This document shows, in pieces, positions 1 to 9,562 of a stretch of 64,000 bases of DNA. The notes beneath the pieces are model-generated. The model was not told where the DNA came from, ran no database searches, and was given only the letters and a program-made list of their open reading frames with translations. The position numbers were made by a program, and so were the translations under genes. Position 1 is the stretch's first letter. Every line of letters begins with the position of its first letter. Source of the stretch: Plectosphaerella cucumerina (lineage: Eukaryota; Ascomycota; Sordariomycetes; Glomerellales; Plectosphaerellaceae); assembly GCA_020746995.1 (NCBI GenBank), contig JAGPXD010000001.1, positions 4,278,001 through 4,342,000 on the forward strand, in the 5' to 3' direction.

Positions 1-1
1 T

Positions 2-211
2 ACTGATCTGCGCAGCCTCGTTCCCGAAGATGCAGTGGCTGCCGTTGTCGATGCGTACAATACCGCCTGCACCAGGATCTTCATGACGGGAATGGCTCTC
101 TCCCTCGCCACCCTTCTGTCTGCTCTCTGCATGCAGTGGCGCAACATAAAACAAGTACAGCAGTCGTCACCGCAAGCGGATGCCGTCAGGGAGGAGAAGT
201 CGTCAGCTTGA
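2..211 (+). CDS. C-terminus of an MFS transporter (partial)
   Basis: An open frame enters from the left edge and ends at TGA 209-211, giving 69 residues. It reads as the tail of a fungal drug:H+ antiporter (DHA2/DHA14-like): an AVVDAYNTACTRIF stretch, one hydrophobic helix (roughly MTGMALSLATLLSALCM), then a basic/polar cytosolic tail ending in EEKSSA. In that family the last helix is usually preceded by a V-x-AY-N-x-A-x-x-x-x-F pattern and followed by a short charged tail, as here. Only the last helix is visible, so substrate and subfamily cannot be judged. The downstream neighbour, an aldo-keto reductase, converges on it. Confidence 0.6.
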   Translation, partial: TDLRSLVPEDAVAAVVDAYNTACTRIFMTGMALSLATLLSALCMQWRNIKQVQQSSPQADAVREEKSSA

Positions 212-305
212 GGGAATTGCTAGGTATTTACAGCTGATGCGAATGTGAATAGTAGAGCAGGATGGGTTGAGCAGAGGCTGCAAGGACTTGTCGTACTAGC
301 CCCCC

Positions 306-1368
306 TTAGGTGAATATACGGTATGGCGCTCCGTGAGAGTAGCCTGGATCGTTGAACCTCAACCCCCTATCCAGCGCCGAGATTTCATCCAAGTCTTCCT
401 GTGTCAGGTCAAACGAGCAGCAGTCCAGATTCTGCACCATTCGCTCCACCTTGGTCGATTTGGGAATCACAACAATGCCCCTCTGCGTGCACCATCGCAG
501 CAGGATCTGCCCCGGTGTTCGACCGTGCTTCTCCGCGAGCTTCTTGACCACCGGCACCTCCAGAAGCGGCACCACTCCCATAGCCCGCTTATTGTCGAGC
601 TCCAGGAAAGACTGTGGACCAAAGGTTGAGTACGCTGTCACTGCGATGCCGTTTTCCTGTGCCATGGCGATGAGCTGCGGCTGCACGAGGTACGGGTGGT
701 GCTCGACCTGCAGCACCGACGGCTGGACCTTGGCATATGACAGCAGGTCGTAGAGGGTCTGTGTGTGGAAGTTGGAGACGCCGATTGAGTTAACGAAGCC
801 TTGCGGGTTCGAGGGACCCGATACGAGGGTCTCGAGCGCCTGCCACGTCTCGGAGATGGGCACCTTGGCCAGCGGCATGGGCCGCGTGCGCGTCTTATCG
901 GCGAACCAACTCGGAAATGGGTTCTCAGCGAGAGGGACGTGGCGCTGGGCGATGGGGAAGTGGATGAGGAACAGGTCGAGATGGCCGAGGCCCCACGCCT
1001 CGGACTCGACGCGTGCCATCTCGATGGCGTGTTGCCGTTGGTGGTAGTTGTTCCAAAGCTTGGACGTGATGAAGAGATCCTCGCGACGGACGAGGCCTTC
1101 GTCAATGGCCCGGCGAACGCCGCGACCGGCCTCTGCACTGTTGGTGTAGCCATACGCGCCGTCGATCGCGCGGTAGCCTGTCTTGATGGCGTGGTAGACG
1201 GTGTCGGCCGTTTGCTCGGGAGGCACCTTCCAGAGGCCGAAGCCGACTTGGGGCATGAGCTGCTGGTGTGAGGACTCATGTGTGATAGCTAAGAAGATGA
1301 AGGGACCGTACATGACCAGAGGCGAGTTTGATTTTAGGTATGCTCGAGGCCGCGAGTTTCAACCCCAT
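306..1368 (-). CDS. Aldo-keto reductase, D-xylose reductase type
   Basis: NADPH-dependent reduction of aldoses or other aldehydes; in the XYL1 branch this is xylose to xylitol. Two exons, 1312-1368 and 306-1262, joined over a 49-bp GT-AG intron (1263-1311), give 337 aa. The join restores the family N-terminus: KIKLASGH from exon 1 runs into QLMPQVGFGLWKV. Using the ATG inside the intron would lose this strand. The AKR catalytic tetrad is visible as the Asp in GYRAIDGAYGY, the Tyr of the same stretch, the Lys in SKLW and the His in LIHFPIA. The cofactor-binding IPKSTKVERM motif lies near the C-terminus. Length and the LIHFPIA signature match xylose reductases (about 320 aa), but related fungal AKRs act on glyceraldehyde or galacturonate products, so the substrate is inferred. 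Confidence 0.86.
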
Positions 1369-1768
1369 GATGGTGATGGATGTGAGAGTGAGCCTGGTGG
1401 TGTCTTCGAAACGGTCTCCCGGAGGTGTCGTCAACTCGGCGGCTACTGTGTTTAAAAGAGGTCAATTTTTCGTCTTTCTGATTGTATTAGGTACATCCGA
1501 AATAAAGTCTCACAGGAGAAATCTGATACAGAGATGGAGATCAGGATGAAGTTGAAGTGTCTTGGGAACTCTTGACGAGGTGTTGATATCATCAGGGTCC
1601 GTGCGCATCCTGGTCCTTCGTACCCATACAGTGTGAAGTCGAGCGGACATCCCTTGCACTCCTGAGAAGAGATGACGGTGACTTTCCCATCATTGCTGAT
1701 GGTCAGCGATACATCAATATCCCCCCTGGTCAATACATGGGGACTGTTTGTATGTTCAGCGCCGAATA
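1369..1768. other. Upstream region of the aldo-keto reductase
   Basis: About 400 bp between the aldo-keto reductase start and the end of the Rrn11-like gene. It contains the reductase promoter and the 3' end of the other transcript. I see no xylose-regulator GGCTAAA box and no convincing ORF. Confidence 0.5.
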
Positions 1769-3106
1769 TCAGATCTGAGACCCTCTGTACGGCAATGTCG
1801 AAAAGGTCGACTGCGACTCCTGTTTCTTCACCTCCATACCGAGCGCCGCCTTCACCGGGTCGGCCACATCGGCGCCTCTTTCTATCGCCCTCTCGAAGAG
1901 CTTGCGGGCCTTTTGCCTCTCCCTGTCCTTCCGCACACCAGCTTCGCGAAGCTGCTGCTGGTTGAGCTCGCCAAATGGCGTCGTCAGGTCTGAAATGTAG
2001 AGTGCCAGGAGACCGATCAGCCGTAGCAGCTCGCCGTTCCTGGAGAAGGACGGGTCTTCCAGCAATCTGTCCTGGCGCTCCATCAACTCACGCATGCTGG
2101 CGAGCGCTTGTACTCGGACGCTGTCTTTTGCCTGCATTAGCTGCGCCTCTTGAGCCGCGGACGGCGAGCCGAAGGACCGCCGTCGCTGTGATCGCTCTGG
2201 ATAGTCGTCTCCGATATGGCCAGGTTCTCCCAGGTCCCGCCCATCCGCCATGGCATAGTCCGGATCGTCGATGCCTGCTCTCCACTCTCTCGCATCGACT
2301 TCTGCCTGCTCCAAGGCTTGCAGGTAGTGTGCATGAGCTTGGTACATCTCGTAGCTCAACAGAGCCGGGTGGAATTGCATGGCCGAGGCCGCCGCTTTTG
2401 CCGCTTTGTGGTATGGGTAGTTGCGAATCAAATCTTCAAAGTAGTCCCTGACCTTCGGAACGTTGGCGAGAGGATAGATTAATCGTCGCTTGGCATGTTC
2501 CTCGTTGGCTGCAGGACCCGGGCCCCATGTATGTTCTTCCGGGGGCTGTTCGCGCATCAATATTTCGGCTCCTAGTTCCCAGTAATGGTTTCTTCGTATG
2601 TCGACACGCTTTCCGGATATCTTGGACCTCATGAGCAGACCGTACGCCCGTTTTGCCGAAGGGACGTCGCCCCTGGAGAGGAAAATGGCGACGGACTGGG
2701 CCAGAGGCCTGAGCGCGGCACGCTCAGCAGCGTACTTTTTGTCCTTTGGCATTCTTGATGTCTCATCGTCTGCTTCGGTCTCAAATTCGGTCTCCCCATC
2801 AGTCGAAGTGATGTCCCCGCTCGAAGCGTGACCGTCGCTGTCGAAACCGGACGCAACTGATGAGCCGCGCCTTGCCCTGCGCTTGCGCCGTGATGCCGGA
2901 TCCCGCCAAGGGCTGTGTGGGAAGTTTTTGATGACTTTTGACGGGATCTTTTCCCAGTCGGCAAGGCCCGCCACGAGAAACTGGCTCAGGGTGCTTGGCG
3001 TATGGCTGAGAGGGTTGATAGATCCGCTGGGAAACTGTGATGATGGTTGGCTGCTGGCAGGGAGGCTGCTCCCGGACCGTTTCCGCTTGACACCAGTTCT
3101 CTCCAT
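1769..3106 (-). CDS. RNA polymerase I initiation factor Rrn11-like protein
   Basis: Probably the Rrn11 subunit of the core factor that recruits RNA polymerase I to rDNA promoters. The 445-aa protein has a disordered basic N-terminus (KRKR, RRKRRARR), an acidic Ser/Thr stretch, then a helical, TPR-like domain containing RAYGLLMRSKI, VDIRRNHYWELGAEILM and YFEDLIRNYPYHK. This is the pattern I associate with fungal Rrn11. A Lys/Arg-rich helical tail follows. I start at the ATG at 3104-3106 (MERTGVKRKRSG). The open frame runs 60 nt further upstream but has only a GTG there, so an upstream non-ATG start or exon is unlikely. It is divergently arranged with SPT3. Assignment rests on recognised motifs only. 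Confidence 0.6.
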   Translation of the reverse strand: MERTGVKRKRSGSSLPASSQPSSQFPSGSINPLSHTPSTLSQFLVAGLADWEKIPSKVIKNFPHSPWRDPASRRKRRARRGSSVASGFDSDGHASSGDITSTDGETEFETEADDETSRMPKDKKYAAERAALRPLAQSVAIFLSRGDVPSAKRAYGLLMRSKISGKRVDIRRNHYWELGAEILMREQPPEEHTWGPGPAANEEHAKRRLIYPLANVPKVRDYFEDLIRNYPYHKAAKAAASAMQFHPALLSYEMYQAHAHYLQALEQAEVDAREWRAGIDDPDYAMADGRDLGEPGHIGDDYPERSQRRRSFGSPSAAQEAQLMQAKDSVRVQALASMRELMERQDRLLEDPSFSRNGELLRLIGLLALYISDLTTPFGELNQQQLREAGVRKDRERQKARKLFERAIERGADVADPVKAALGMEVKKQESQSTFSTLPYRGSQI

Positions 3107-3707
3107 CTCTAAAAAGTATGTTTTGGGCAGAGCGAGTGTGGTCAACTCGACACTGGAGAATCGCACTGTTCAGGTTGATGAGAGGCCGGGTGCGATGAGG
3201 TTGTGGAAAGGTGGGGCGACAGGATTTTTCGGAGGCCGGCTGCAAAACAACCAGGCAGCAGCTGATTTGCAGACATTAAATATTACAAAGACACTGAAAG
3301 TGCGCAATCTTCGGGCCGAACTCTCTTGAATCGATCGAGCGAGTACAAAAGAGGTATGTATGGTTGGAGGGAAAGAGGTGCAATAGTTGAGGTGAACACT
3401 GACACTCGAAAGAACCCTGGAGGCTAGCAGGCTCCACTAGTACCTGCCACACACCGATCGGTGAGCTCTATTTTGCCGAAAATTAGCCGCCAGTGGACCT
3501 AGCATCAACGACCACCGAACGCCTCACCCCAACATCTCAACATCGTGAGTCTCAAGCTTGAAGAGCGCATCTCGAGGGCGTGTTATTCCAGGTGATTTCA
3601 TCATCTTCATCACAGACCCATCATTTCTATATTTCAGACGTAACTTATACCACGTAGGATTCCATCGACAACAGAGCTGGGACTGGCTCCGGCCAACACT
3701 CGCCAAG
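3107..3707. promoter_or_regulatory. Divergent promoter region, rrn11-like / SPT3
   Basis: A 600-bp intergenic space between two divergently transcribed genes of the transcription machinery. No ORF in it looks coding. The shared upstream region makes co-regulation possible, but I found no specific motif. Confidence 0.5.
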
Positions 3708-6378
3708 ATGAGCGACTCCAGGAATGACAAGTCGTACAAGTATCGACAGGAGATCAGTCAGGTGAGCTATTTCTTTGCTTTTCGGCATGAAATGGGTGAG
3801 TGAGGGTCTTGTCTGGTTTCGCCATACTCGGGATTGTTCTGCTGGCCAGACTGCTTGGCAACTCATACCAGGAACGGCTCTTGTCGATGCTTCATGCGAT
3901 GCCAGCCAACGGCAAAGAGGCACATCCTGGATTCAATCAATATCTTCCGGTCATTCATCTTCATGTTGGAGCGATTCAAAATCACAACACAAGCAAGAAC
4001 AGGGCCGATCCAATGCGAATTTCGACCTTGTTCTTCACCTCAGATCCAAGGAAGGCATCATACTGTCAACAACCGTTATTTCGTCCGAACTCAGACCACC
4101 TTGGATACTGGAATGGAAATCATGGCAGATCGAGAAGGCCGTGGTGGGAATCGGCCTATTCTATGGCCAATTCCGTCTCAACTGTCGATGCCTTTCACCC
4201 AACCACCGGACGACTCTGCACGGGAAAGCATCGACTCGCTGTGGTGGTTCAAACGTCACCCGACAATGCACAGCCAGTGCATCGTATCAGGGCCAAAGCA
4301 GTGAATTTGGCCGCTTAGCGCAATTCAACTCTGGGCGTACCCTTCCTTCTTTTCCACCAACAGTCGCCTGCATCTTTTGAACACGGCAAACACCTGGTCA
4401 TCGACTTGCTTGGGTTCAACAGCCTACAATCCCCTAAGTATCTTTCAACACAGTTCAAGCACAAGTCGACGCTTGCTCTCACGGCGATTCGACTTGCATC
4501 AGCAATTGCCTTGGCAAAGACACCCATACACACCAACAGGACGATGTTTCGGCACTTTCACTGAAGCCAAACCATGCCCTCCTCTGAAAGCCACCAGGGC
4601 GACGAGGTCGCTCGCGCCGAAAGCGGAGTCCCCGATGACATACCCGACGATGTGTCGGAAGGAGATGTCTTACGCAGCTCAAGCGTCACACTTGACTTTC
4701 AATCACCCAAAAAGCCCGCTTCAACAATCGCCTCTATCGAGGTCGGCGAAAAGAAGGAGAGCCAGTCCGAAGCAGAGGATCAGCCTGAGAAAGAAGTAAC
4801 CACAGAGCAGAGCGCCCAGCACCGTCAGGGGTCACCTCGTCCACTTCCTCAGACTCCGCGGCAGTCTTCGGAGACTTCTTCGCAAAGCTGGCAAACTGCA
4901 CCAAAATCATGGGAAACAGAGACCGTGTTCCACACGCCCTTCACCCGTCTGTCCTCTGAGCATAGCATCATCAGCGAGGAAGAAAGGGGATTTCGTCGAT
5001 TCCTTTCCGCCGAAAGCTGCCCGAAGGTGGACATCCAACCACGCCGCAAGAATCAGACGACGGCGATTGCTGCTCCGCTTCTTGCTCCTCCGAGCTATGT
5101 TTCGTTCCAGTCGGCCTTTGATGAGGCAGTCGGCGTCATCTTGCCCGGAAACGACCCTCTCTACAACACACAGCTTCTTACGGGCACCCCCTGGAACCTG
5201 GAACCCGCACTCGACAGTCTCCTGCTCACCTACCGAGACGGCAAACTAATCATCCCCCTCTATGACCTTGACCCTGACCCTCACTCACCTCCTCATGATG
5301 TGGCCGAACCTGCTCATCGCTTCAAAGCCCGACTTACTCACGTGATCCAACAGATGATGTACGTTAGCGGCGAGACTGCTGAGCCCTCCGTCGACACCAC
5401 AAGCATCATCGAAGACATCGTTCGTCAGCAGGTGATCGAGCTTGTAAGTCAATCGACCAGACGTCTGCAAAGCTGCCTACTGACACCCTCCGCAGCTCCG
5501 ACAGTGCACCGATCTCGCATCCCGCCGTGGTTCCAGGTCGATCAACATCAACGACCTCATCTTCCAGATCCGCCACGACACGGCCAAGGTCTCCCGTCTC
5601 CGAACCTTCCTTTCTTGGAAGGACGTCCGAAAGAATGTCAAGGACTCAGACGACAAGGGCGGCGATGCAGACCTCGGCGCCGGAGAGGACCCCAGTGGTG
5701 GCGTGGTCGCCGGTGGCCCCGTCGACGACACGACCAAGAAGAACAAGAAGGGCAAGGTGGGCCTCCCCTGGGAGCCGTCGTCCTTCTTCAGCCAGGAGGT
5801 CCCCGAGCGCGACGATGAAGAGGATGAAGAGGAGGAGGAGATGAACTTCATCACGCTCCAGCGCCTGCGCAAGGCCGACGAGCGTACCAAGGCCATGACC
5901 CGCGAGGAGTACGTTACTTGGTCCGAGTACCGCCAAGCATCCTTCACCTACCGCAAGGGCAAGCGCTTCCGCGAGTGGGCGGGCTTCGGCATCGTCACGG
6001 ACAGCAAGCCATCGGATGACATAGTCGATATTCTCGGCTTCCTCACCTTTGAGATGGTCCAGACGCTCACGGAGAACGCGCTCAAGGTCAAGGAGCAGGA
6101 GGAGGCGCTCAAGGCCATGAATGGCGGCGCAGGCGAAGGCGACGGCGCCAGCAAGAAGCGGAAGCGCCACCCGGGTCTTTTCGACCCGCCCAGCGAGGGC
6201 AAGACGCCCATCGGACCCCGCCACGTGCAGGAGGCCTTCAGGAGGCTGCAGGCCCGCGGCAAGAAGTCCAGGGCCATGCTGAACGGCACCAGGCTGGCGC
6301 AGCACTCGGCCCTGACGATTGTGAGTCTCTGCGAGTGGTGCATTTGTGTATTGATGCTGACTCGCTGCACAGTTCTAA
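3708..6378 (+). CDS. SPT3: SAGA complex subunit Spt3
   Basis: Histone-fold subunit of the SAGA coactivator that helps deliver TBP to promoters; nuclear. Exons by hand: 3708-3761, 5354-5443, 5496-6320, 6373-6378 (324 aa; yeast Spt3 is about 337). Exon 1 gives MSDSRNDKSYKYRQEISQ, the conserved fungal start. Exon 2 gives MMYVSGETAEPSVDTTS and IEDIVRQQVIEL, the first histone-fold part. Exon 3 starts LRQCTDLASRRGSRS and carries DLIFQIRHD, TFLSWKDVRKNVKD and a C-terminal half with an acidic stretch. The last exon is one Phe plus stop. Introns 2 and 3 are 52 bp each. Intron 1 is 1,592 bp, far longer than any other intron in the window, and contains a 780-nt ORF in frame with exon 2. The identification is firm; the use of exon 1 is inferred from conservation. 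Confidence 0.88.
4574..5353 (+). CDS. Unrecognised 260-codon ORF inside SPT3 intron 1, in frame with exon 2
   Basis: From ATG 4574 an open frame runs 260 codons to the SPT3 exon-2 acceptor and continues in frame into exon 2 without a stop. The first half is acidic and Ser/Glu/Gln-rich, probably disordered. The second half looks folded, with AAPLLAPPSYVSFQSAFDEA, LLTGTPWNLEPALDSLLLTY and KLIIPLYDLDPDP. Third positions are C/G-rich like real genes nearby. I do not recognise a family. It could be an alternative first exon giving a long Spt3 isoform of about 565 aa, a nested gene whose 3' end is fused to SPT3, or a fortuitous ORF. Confidence 0.4.
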
Positions 6379-6986
6379 TGCCGTCCATGCTTGGCGTTGG
6401 GGGATTTCACGCAGCGAAAGATGCACTGGCTCAATACGGATATGAGCTTGGGGAGAGAGATACCCGTTGTTTTATTGTCTAAGGGGGGGGTTTATGGCGC
6501 GTGGCGTTTAAGGGCTGTGCCGACTCGGCATGCTGTTGCTGAGCTTTTCAGCTCATCCCACCAGAAGTACTCGTCCTCACTCGACTTGGCATCTCGTCAT
6601 AGGTCTCAGTGCCTGTCGAAGGTTCTGTGGCGCCTCAGGGCTGGCCGAGCCCGAGTGAGGACTGGCTGAGTACTATGCCGTTCAGTTTTCGGTAGACTCA
6701 ATAGAGAGAGTTCATCTCCCATCTGACCAGACTGGCTGGCTGTTACACTAGCAAGGCCTTTATGCAGATGACCTGATAGTTCTGCGAGGCGTGTCTGATC
6801 TGGTGAGCAAGGTCTAGGCTCAGGGCCGATGAGGGGCTCCGAATATCCCTCGGTGGCCGGGATAGCTCGGCGAGCCGAGGGGTGTCGCAAATCCCCTGGC
6901 GCTTGGCGTGCGCCAGACCTCCCTAGAGAGCCATGTGCGCTTATAGAGCTTTGAAGTTGGTTTCTTGGAGCGTTCCCCAGCCAGCT
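6379..6986. other. Convergent 3' region, SPT3 / SEH1
   Basis: About 600 bp between two converging genes, holding both 3' UTRs. A run of nine G follows the SPT3 stop region (about 6483-6491). No coding-like ORF seen. Confidence 0.5.
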
Positions 6987-8364
6987 TCAAGAAGGAGTGG
7001 CCATCCTGGTCTTCAGCATGACCAGGTCCGAGCTCTTAGCCCATGTTCCCGCAGGCGTTTGCCGGTAGAAGATGAGCCGTCCATCGTCTCCAGTGCTGCC
7101 GAGAATCTGGCCGTCGTCGTCAAAGTCGACGCGCCAGACGGGTGTCTTGTGGCTATCGAGCTTGGCGACCTCCTTGTAGATGTGTGCGACCTGGCCGGGC
7201 TGCCCAGAGAACTGCCTGTCGCCGCTCGGGCCGCCTGACTTGGCCAGGCTCGCGCTAAGGCCTGAGGCGGGACGGTTCGGCTTCTCGCCATCGTGAGGAC
7301 CGTGAGCGGCGTGGCCCTCGTGGCCGTCATGTTCGTGTTCATCGGGGTGTGGGCGGGTGGTCAGAGAGGTGGACCAGGATTTGCCGTCCTCGGGATCGTA
7401 AGGGGTCTCGACGCGGAAGACACGGACGAAGCCGTCCTGGCAGGCGCTGGCGACGGTGTCGTAGCCGCGCACGTTGCCGCAGGCCCAGGCGACGTCACGG
7501 ACGAGGCCGCGGTGGGTGCCAATCTCCGCGGCGAGGTAGAACTCTTTCTGAGCCTGGGGCACGCCGTAGGAGGCGGTGATGACGTCGCGGGAGCGGTAGA
7601 TGCGGACGGAATTCATAGCAGCAACAACGAGGCCGAGCGAGTCGGAGGAGACGCCGGCACGCAGGGCGGTGTAGCAGGGATCGGGGTTCGGGTCGAAGCG
7701 GACCTTGAAGCTGACCTCATCGCCACGGCTGGGGCGAGAACAGACGGGAAATTCGTCGATGAGGAGGTACTCGGACAGGTTCTCAGGCTGGTCGTTCTCG
7801 TAAACATAGAGGCGGCCGTCGGCGGCGAGGAGGGCGAGGTAGGTGTGGCGAGTCTCCTCGTTGTGCTTGATGGAGAAGGAGCGGTAGGGGAATTTTGGCG
7901 AGCGCATGTCAAAGGCGGCCTTGCCGCCGGAGGCGTTGCGGGTGCTGGAGCTGAAGCGGCGTCCGGGGGCGGCGGAGGGGTCTTCTGCCCAGAGCTTGAA
8001 GCGGCCCTCTATGCCAAGGGAGGCGAGGAGGTTCGGGTAGACGGTAGGTGGGAGCCATTGGAGCTGTTGGGTATGCTTGTCAGTACCGGCGCAAAGGAGG
8101 CAGAGGTACGAGGGACCGAGGGGTACTCACCTCGAAGATCTCGCCGCCATGGGCGCTCCAATTGTCGCATAGGCGCCAGATGCCATCCTTGTGGCGGTTG
8201 AAGACCCTGATCTTGCCATCGACGGCGCCGGCCGCACAGCGGTCGCCATAGGCATTGAATGCGACAGCCTGGACGAGGTCCCTATGGCCGTGGGAGAGGT
8301 TCAGATCGAAGTTTGTCTTCTCATCGACATGCGACGGGGGTTCGGGGAGGGCATGCGACGCCAT
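6987..8364 (-). CDS. SEH1: Nucleoporin Seh1-like WD40 protein
   Basis: Beta-propeller subunit of the Nup84/Y-complex of the nuclear pore and, in the SEA complex, of TORC1 control at the vacuole. Two exons, 8131-8364 and 6987-8063, with a 67-bp intron (8064-8130, donor GTGAGT), give 436 aa. The N-terminus has the Seh1-type first blade: HGHRDLVQAVAFNAYGDRCA, VDGKIRVFNRHKDG, WRLCDNWSAHGGEIFE. Further blades include LASLGIEGRFKLWAED, GLVRDVAWACGN, VASACQDGFVRVFRVE, and a last blade TPVWRVDFDDDGQILGST / RLIFYRQ. A His-rich acidic loop (HPDEHEHDGHEGHAAHG) lies between blades. Yeast Seh1 is shorter (349 aa); fungal forms are often longer through loops. Sec13 is the main alternative, but the loops and first blade fit Seh1 better. 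Confidence 0.75.
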
Positions 8365-8683
8365 GGGCGAGTACGGTCGAGGGCAGACTCGGGGGTTTCG
8401 TGGAGGTGTATGCAGTGTTGGGAGCTGTGACCTCTCTCACGACCAAAGCTCCAGAACGTCGAAGCAGCCAAGAGGAAGCCGTGGAGTGATGGGCTGCGTG
8501 CACGGACCCAAAGCAGGGGTCTTGACGGCAGCTGCTATCACGTGGTGACAGAAGGTTGAAAGACGCCCGCTCATGGGCACTTCCTCACCAAGTTCTCCTG
8601 TCTGGGTCACAATGCAGAACGCGCTTGATGGAAATATTGGAGAAGAAAGGTGAATTATCTTTGGTATCTTCCCGTCACTTCCA
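8365..8683. other. Spacer upstream of SEH1, with E-box-like site
   Basis: About 320 bp between the SEH1 start and the stop of the upstream kinase gene on the same strand; it holds the SEH1 promoter. A TCACGTGG E-box-like sequence is at 8538-8545. No ORF here looks coding. Confidence 0.4.
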
Positions 8684-9562
8684 TTAGATGACATGAGTCT
8701 CCTTGACCTTCCTATCCTTGGCTACAACCATCCTCAACTGGTGCTTGGGCCTGTCCGGGAAGACGCCTGATCTCAGGCTTCCTGAGAAGAGCTCATAGGC
8801 GGGGTAGTAGCCGTCGACAAACTTGACGACCTGCTCGTCCGTCATGCCGGTGCCGCGCTCAGCACGCAGAGCGGCCTCCTGCTGCAGGCGCCAGTCGTAA
8901 ACGTACTGGGTGTCCTCGGCGTCAATGTGCACAAAGACGTCGAGCAGGTTGGTCAGGTCATCGTAGCCACGCAGCTTGTCGTTGACGAAGAGGAGATGGG
9001 CGAGAGCATGCTTGGCCAGGGTGCGGGTGCCGGGAGCGCGCCAGCGAGCCTCGACGTCGGCGTCAGACAGGGCACGGAAGCCGACGGACCAGCCCTCGAA
9101 GATGACCACCCGGACGGGAGGCTGGCCTGGCTCGTTGATGGGTTCCCACGTGGACTCGGGGGCGCGGTCACCCTGGCCGGAGAACTGCGACTTGTCGTAG
9201 GATGGCACACGCGTGGGGGTGCCAGCTAGGATGTGGCCGAAGAAGCGGCGGGCGAGGTCGAGATCGTGGGTGCCGGGCTCGCCGCGCTGTTGAACAAGGG
9301 CGTTGTCTGGGTGGGCGGCGGCGAGAGCCTGTTGCTCGGCATGAGGGAGGTAGAGATCGTCGATGCTGAAGACGAGGGTGTTGTGGCCCTGCGTAGTTAG
9401 GGTGGTAGCCAGGGCCTTGACCAGAGTGGTCTTGCCCACACCCTGAACGCCGTTAAGGCCAACGAAGAAGGGCCGGCCAGGCTTGGTCTTGAGATGCTCC
9501 TCGAGATGAGAGAGGATGAAGGGGATGCAGATGGGCGACTTGTCGTCGATGATGGCAGCCAT
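8684..9562 (-). CDS. TDA10: P-loop kinase, Tda10 / D-glycerate 3-kinase family
   Basis: ATP-dependent small-molecule kinase of the GLYK/Tda10 family; plant members phosphorylate D-glycerate, while the substrate of yeast Tda10 is not settled. Single exon, 292 aa, the same length as yeast Tda10 (290). Walker A is GVQGVGKTT (about residues 38-46). The family motif FSIDDLYLP follows, then LVQQRGEPGTHD, VPSYDKSQFSGQGDR (the Y-D-K-S substrate-site signature), VVIFEGWSVGF (Walker B-like) and a C-terminal VYDWRLQQEAALRA helix. No organelle targeting signal is obvious. It lies in tandem upstream of SEH1 and divergent from FOX2. Confidence 0.85.
   Translation of the reverse strand: MAAIIDDKSPICIPFILSHLEEHLKTKPGRPFFVGLNGVQGVGKTTLVKALATTLTTQGHNTLVFSIDDLYLPHAEQQALAAAHPDNALVQQRGEPGTHDLDLARRFFGHILAGTPTRVPSYDKSQFSGQGDRAPESTWEPINEPGQPPVRVVIFEGWSVGFRALSDADVEARWRAPGTRTLAKHALAHLLFVNDKLRGYDDLTNLLDVFVHIDAEDTQYVYDWRLQQEAALRAERGTGMTDEQVVKFVDGYYPAYELFSGSLRSGVFPDRPKHQLRMVVAKDRKVKETHVI

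Noticed and set aside
306..1313. Aldo-keto reductase starting at MYGPFIFLAI
   Set aside because: This ATG lies in the intron; splicing gives the conserved KIKLASGH-QLMPQVGFGLW start.
3107..3166. N-terminal extension of the Rrn11-like protein
   Set aside because: The frame opens with GTG, not ATG; the first ATG is at 3104-3106.
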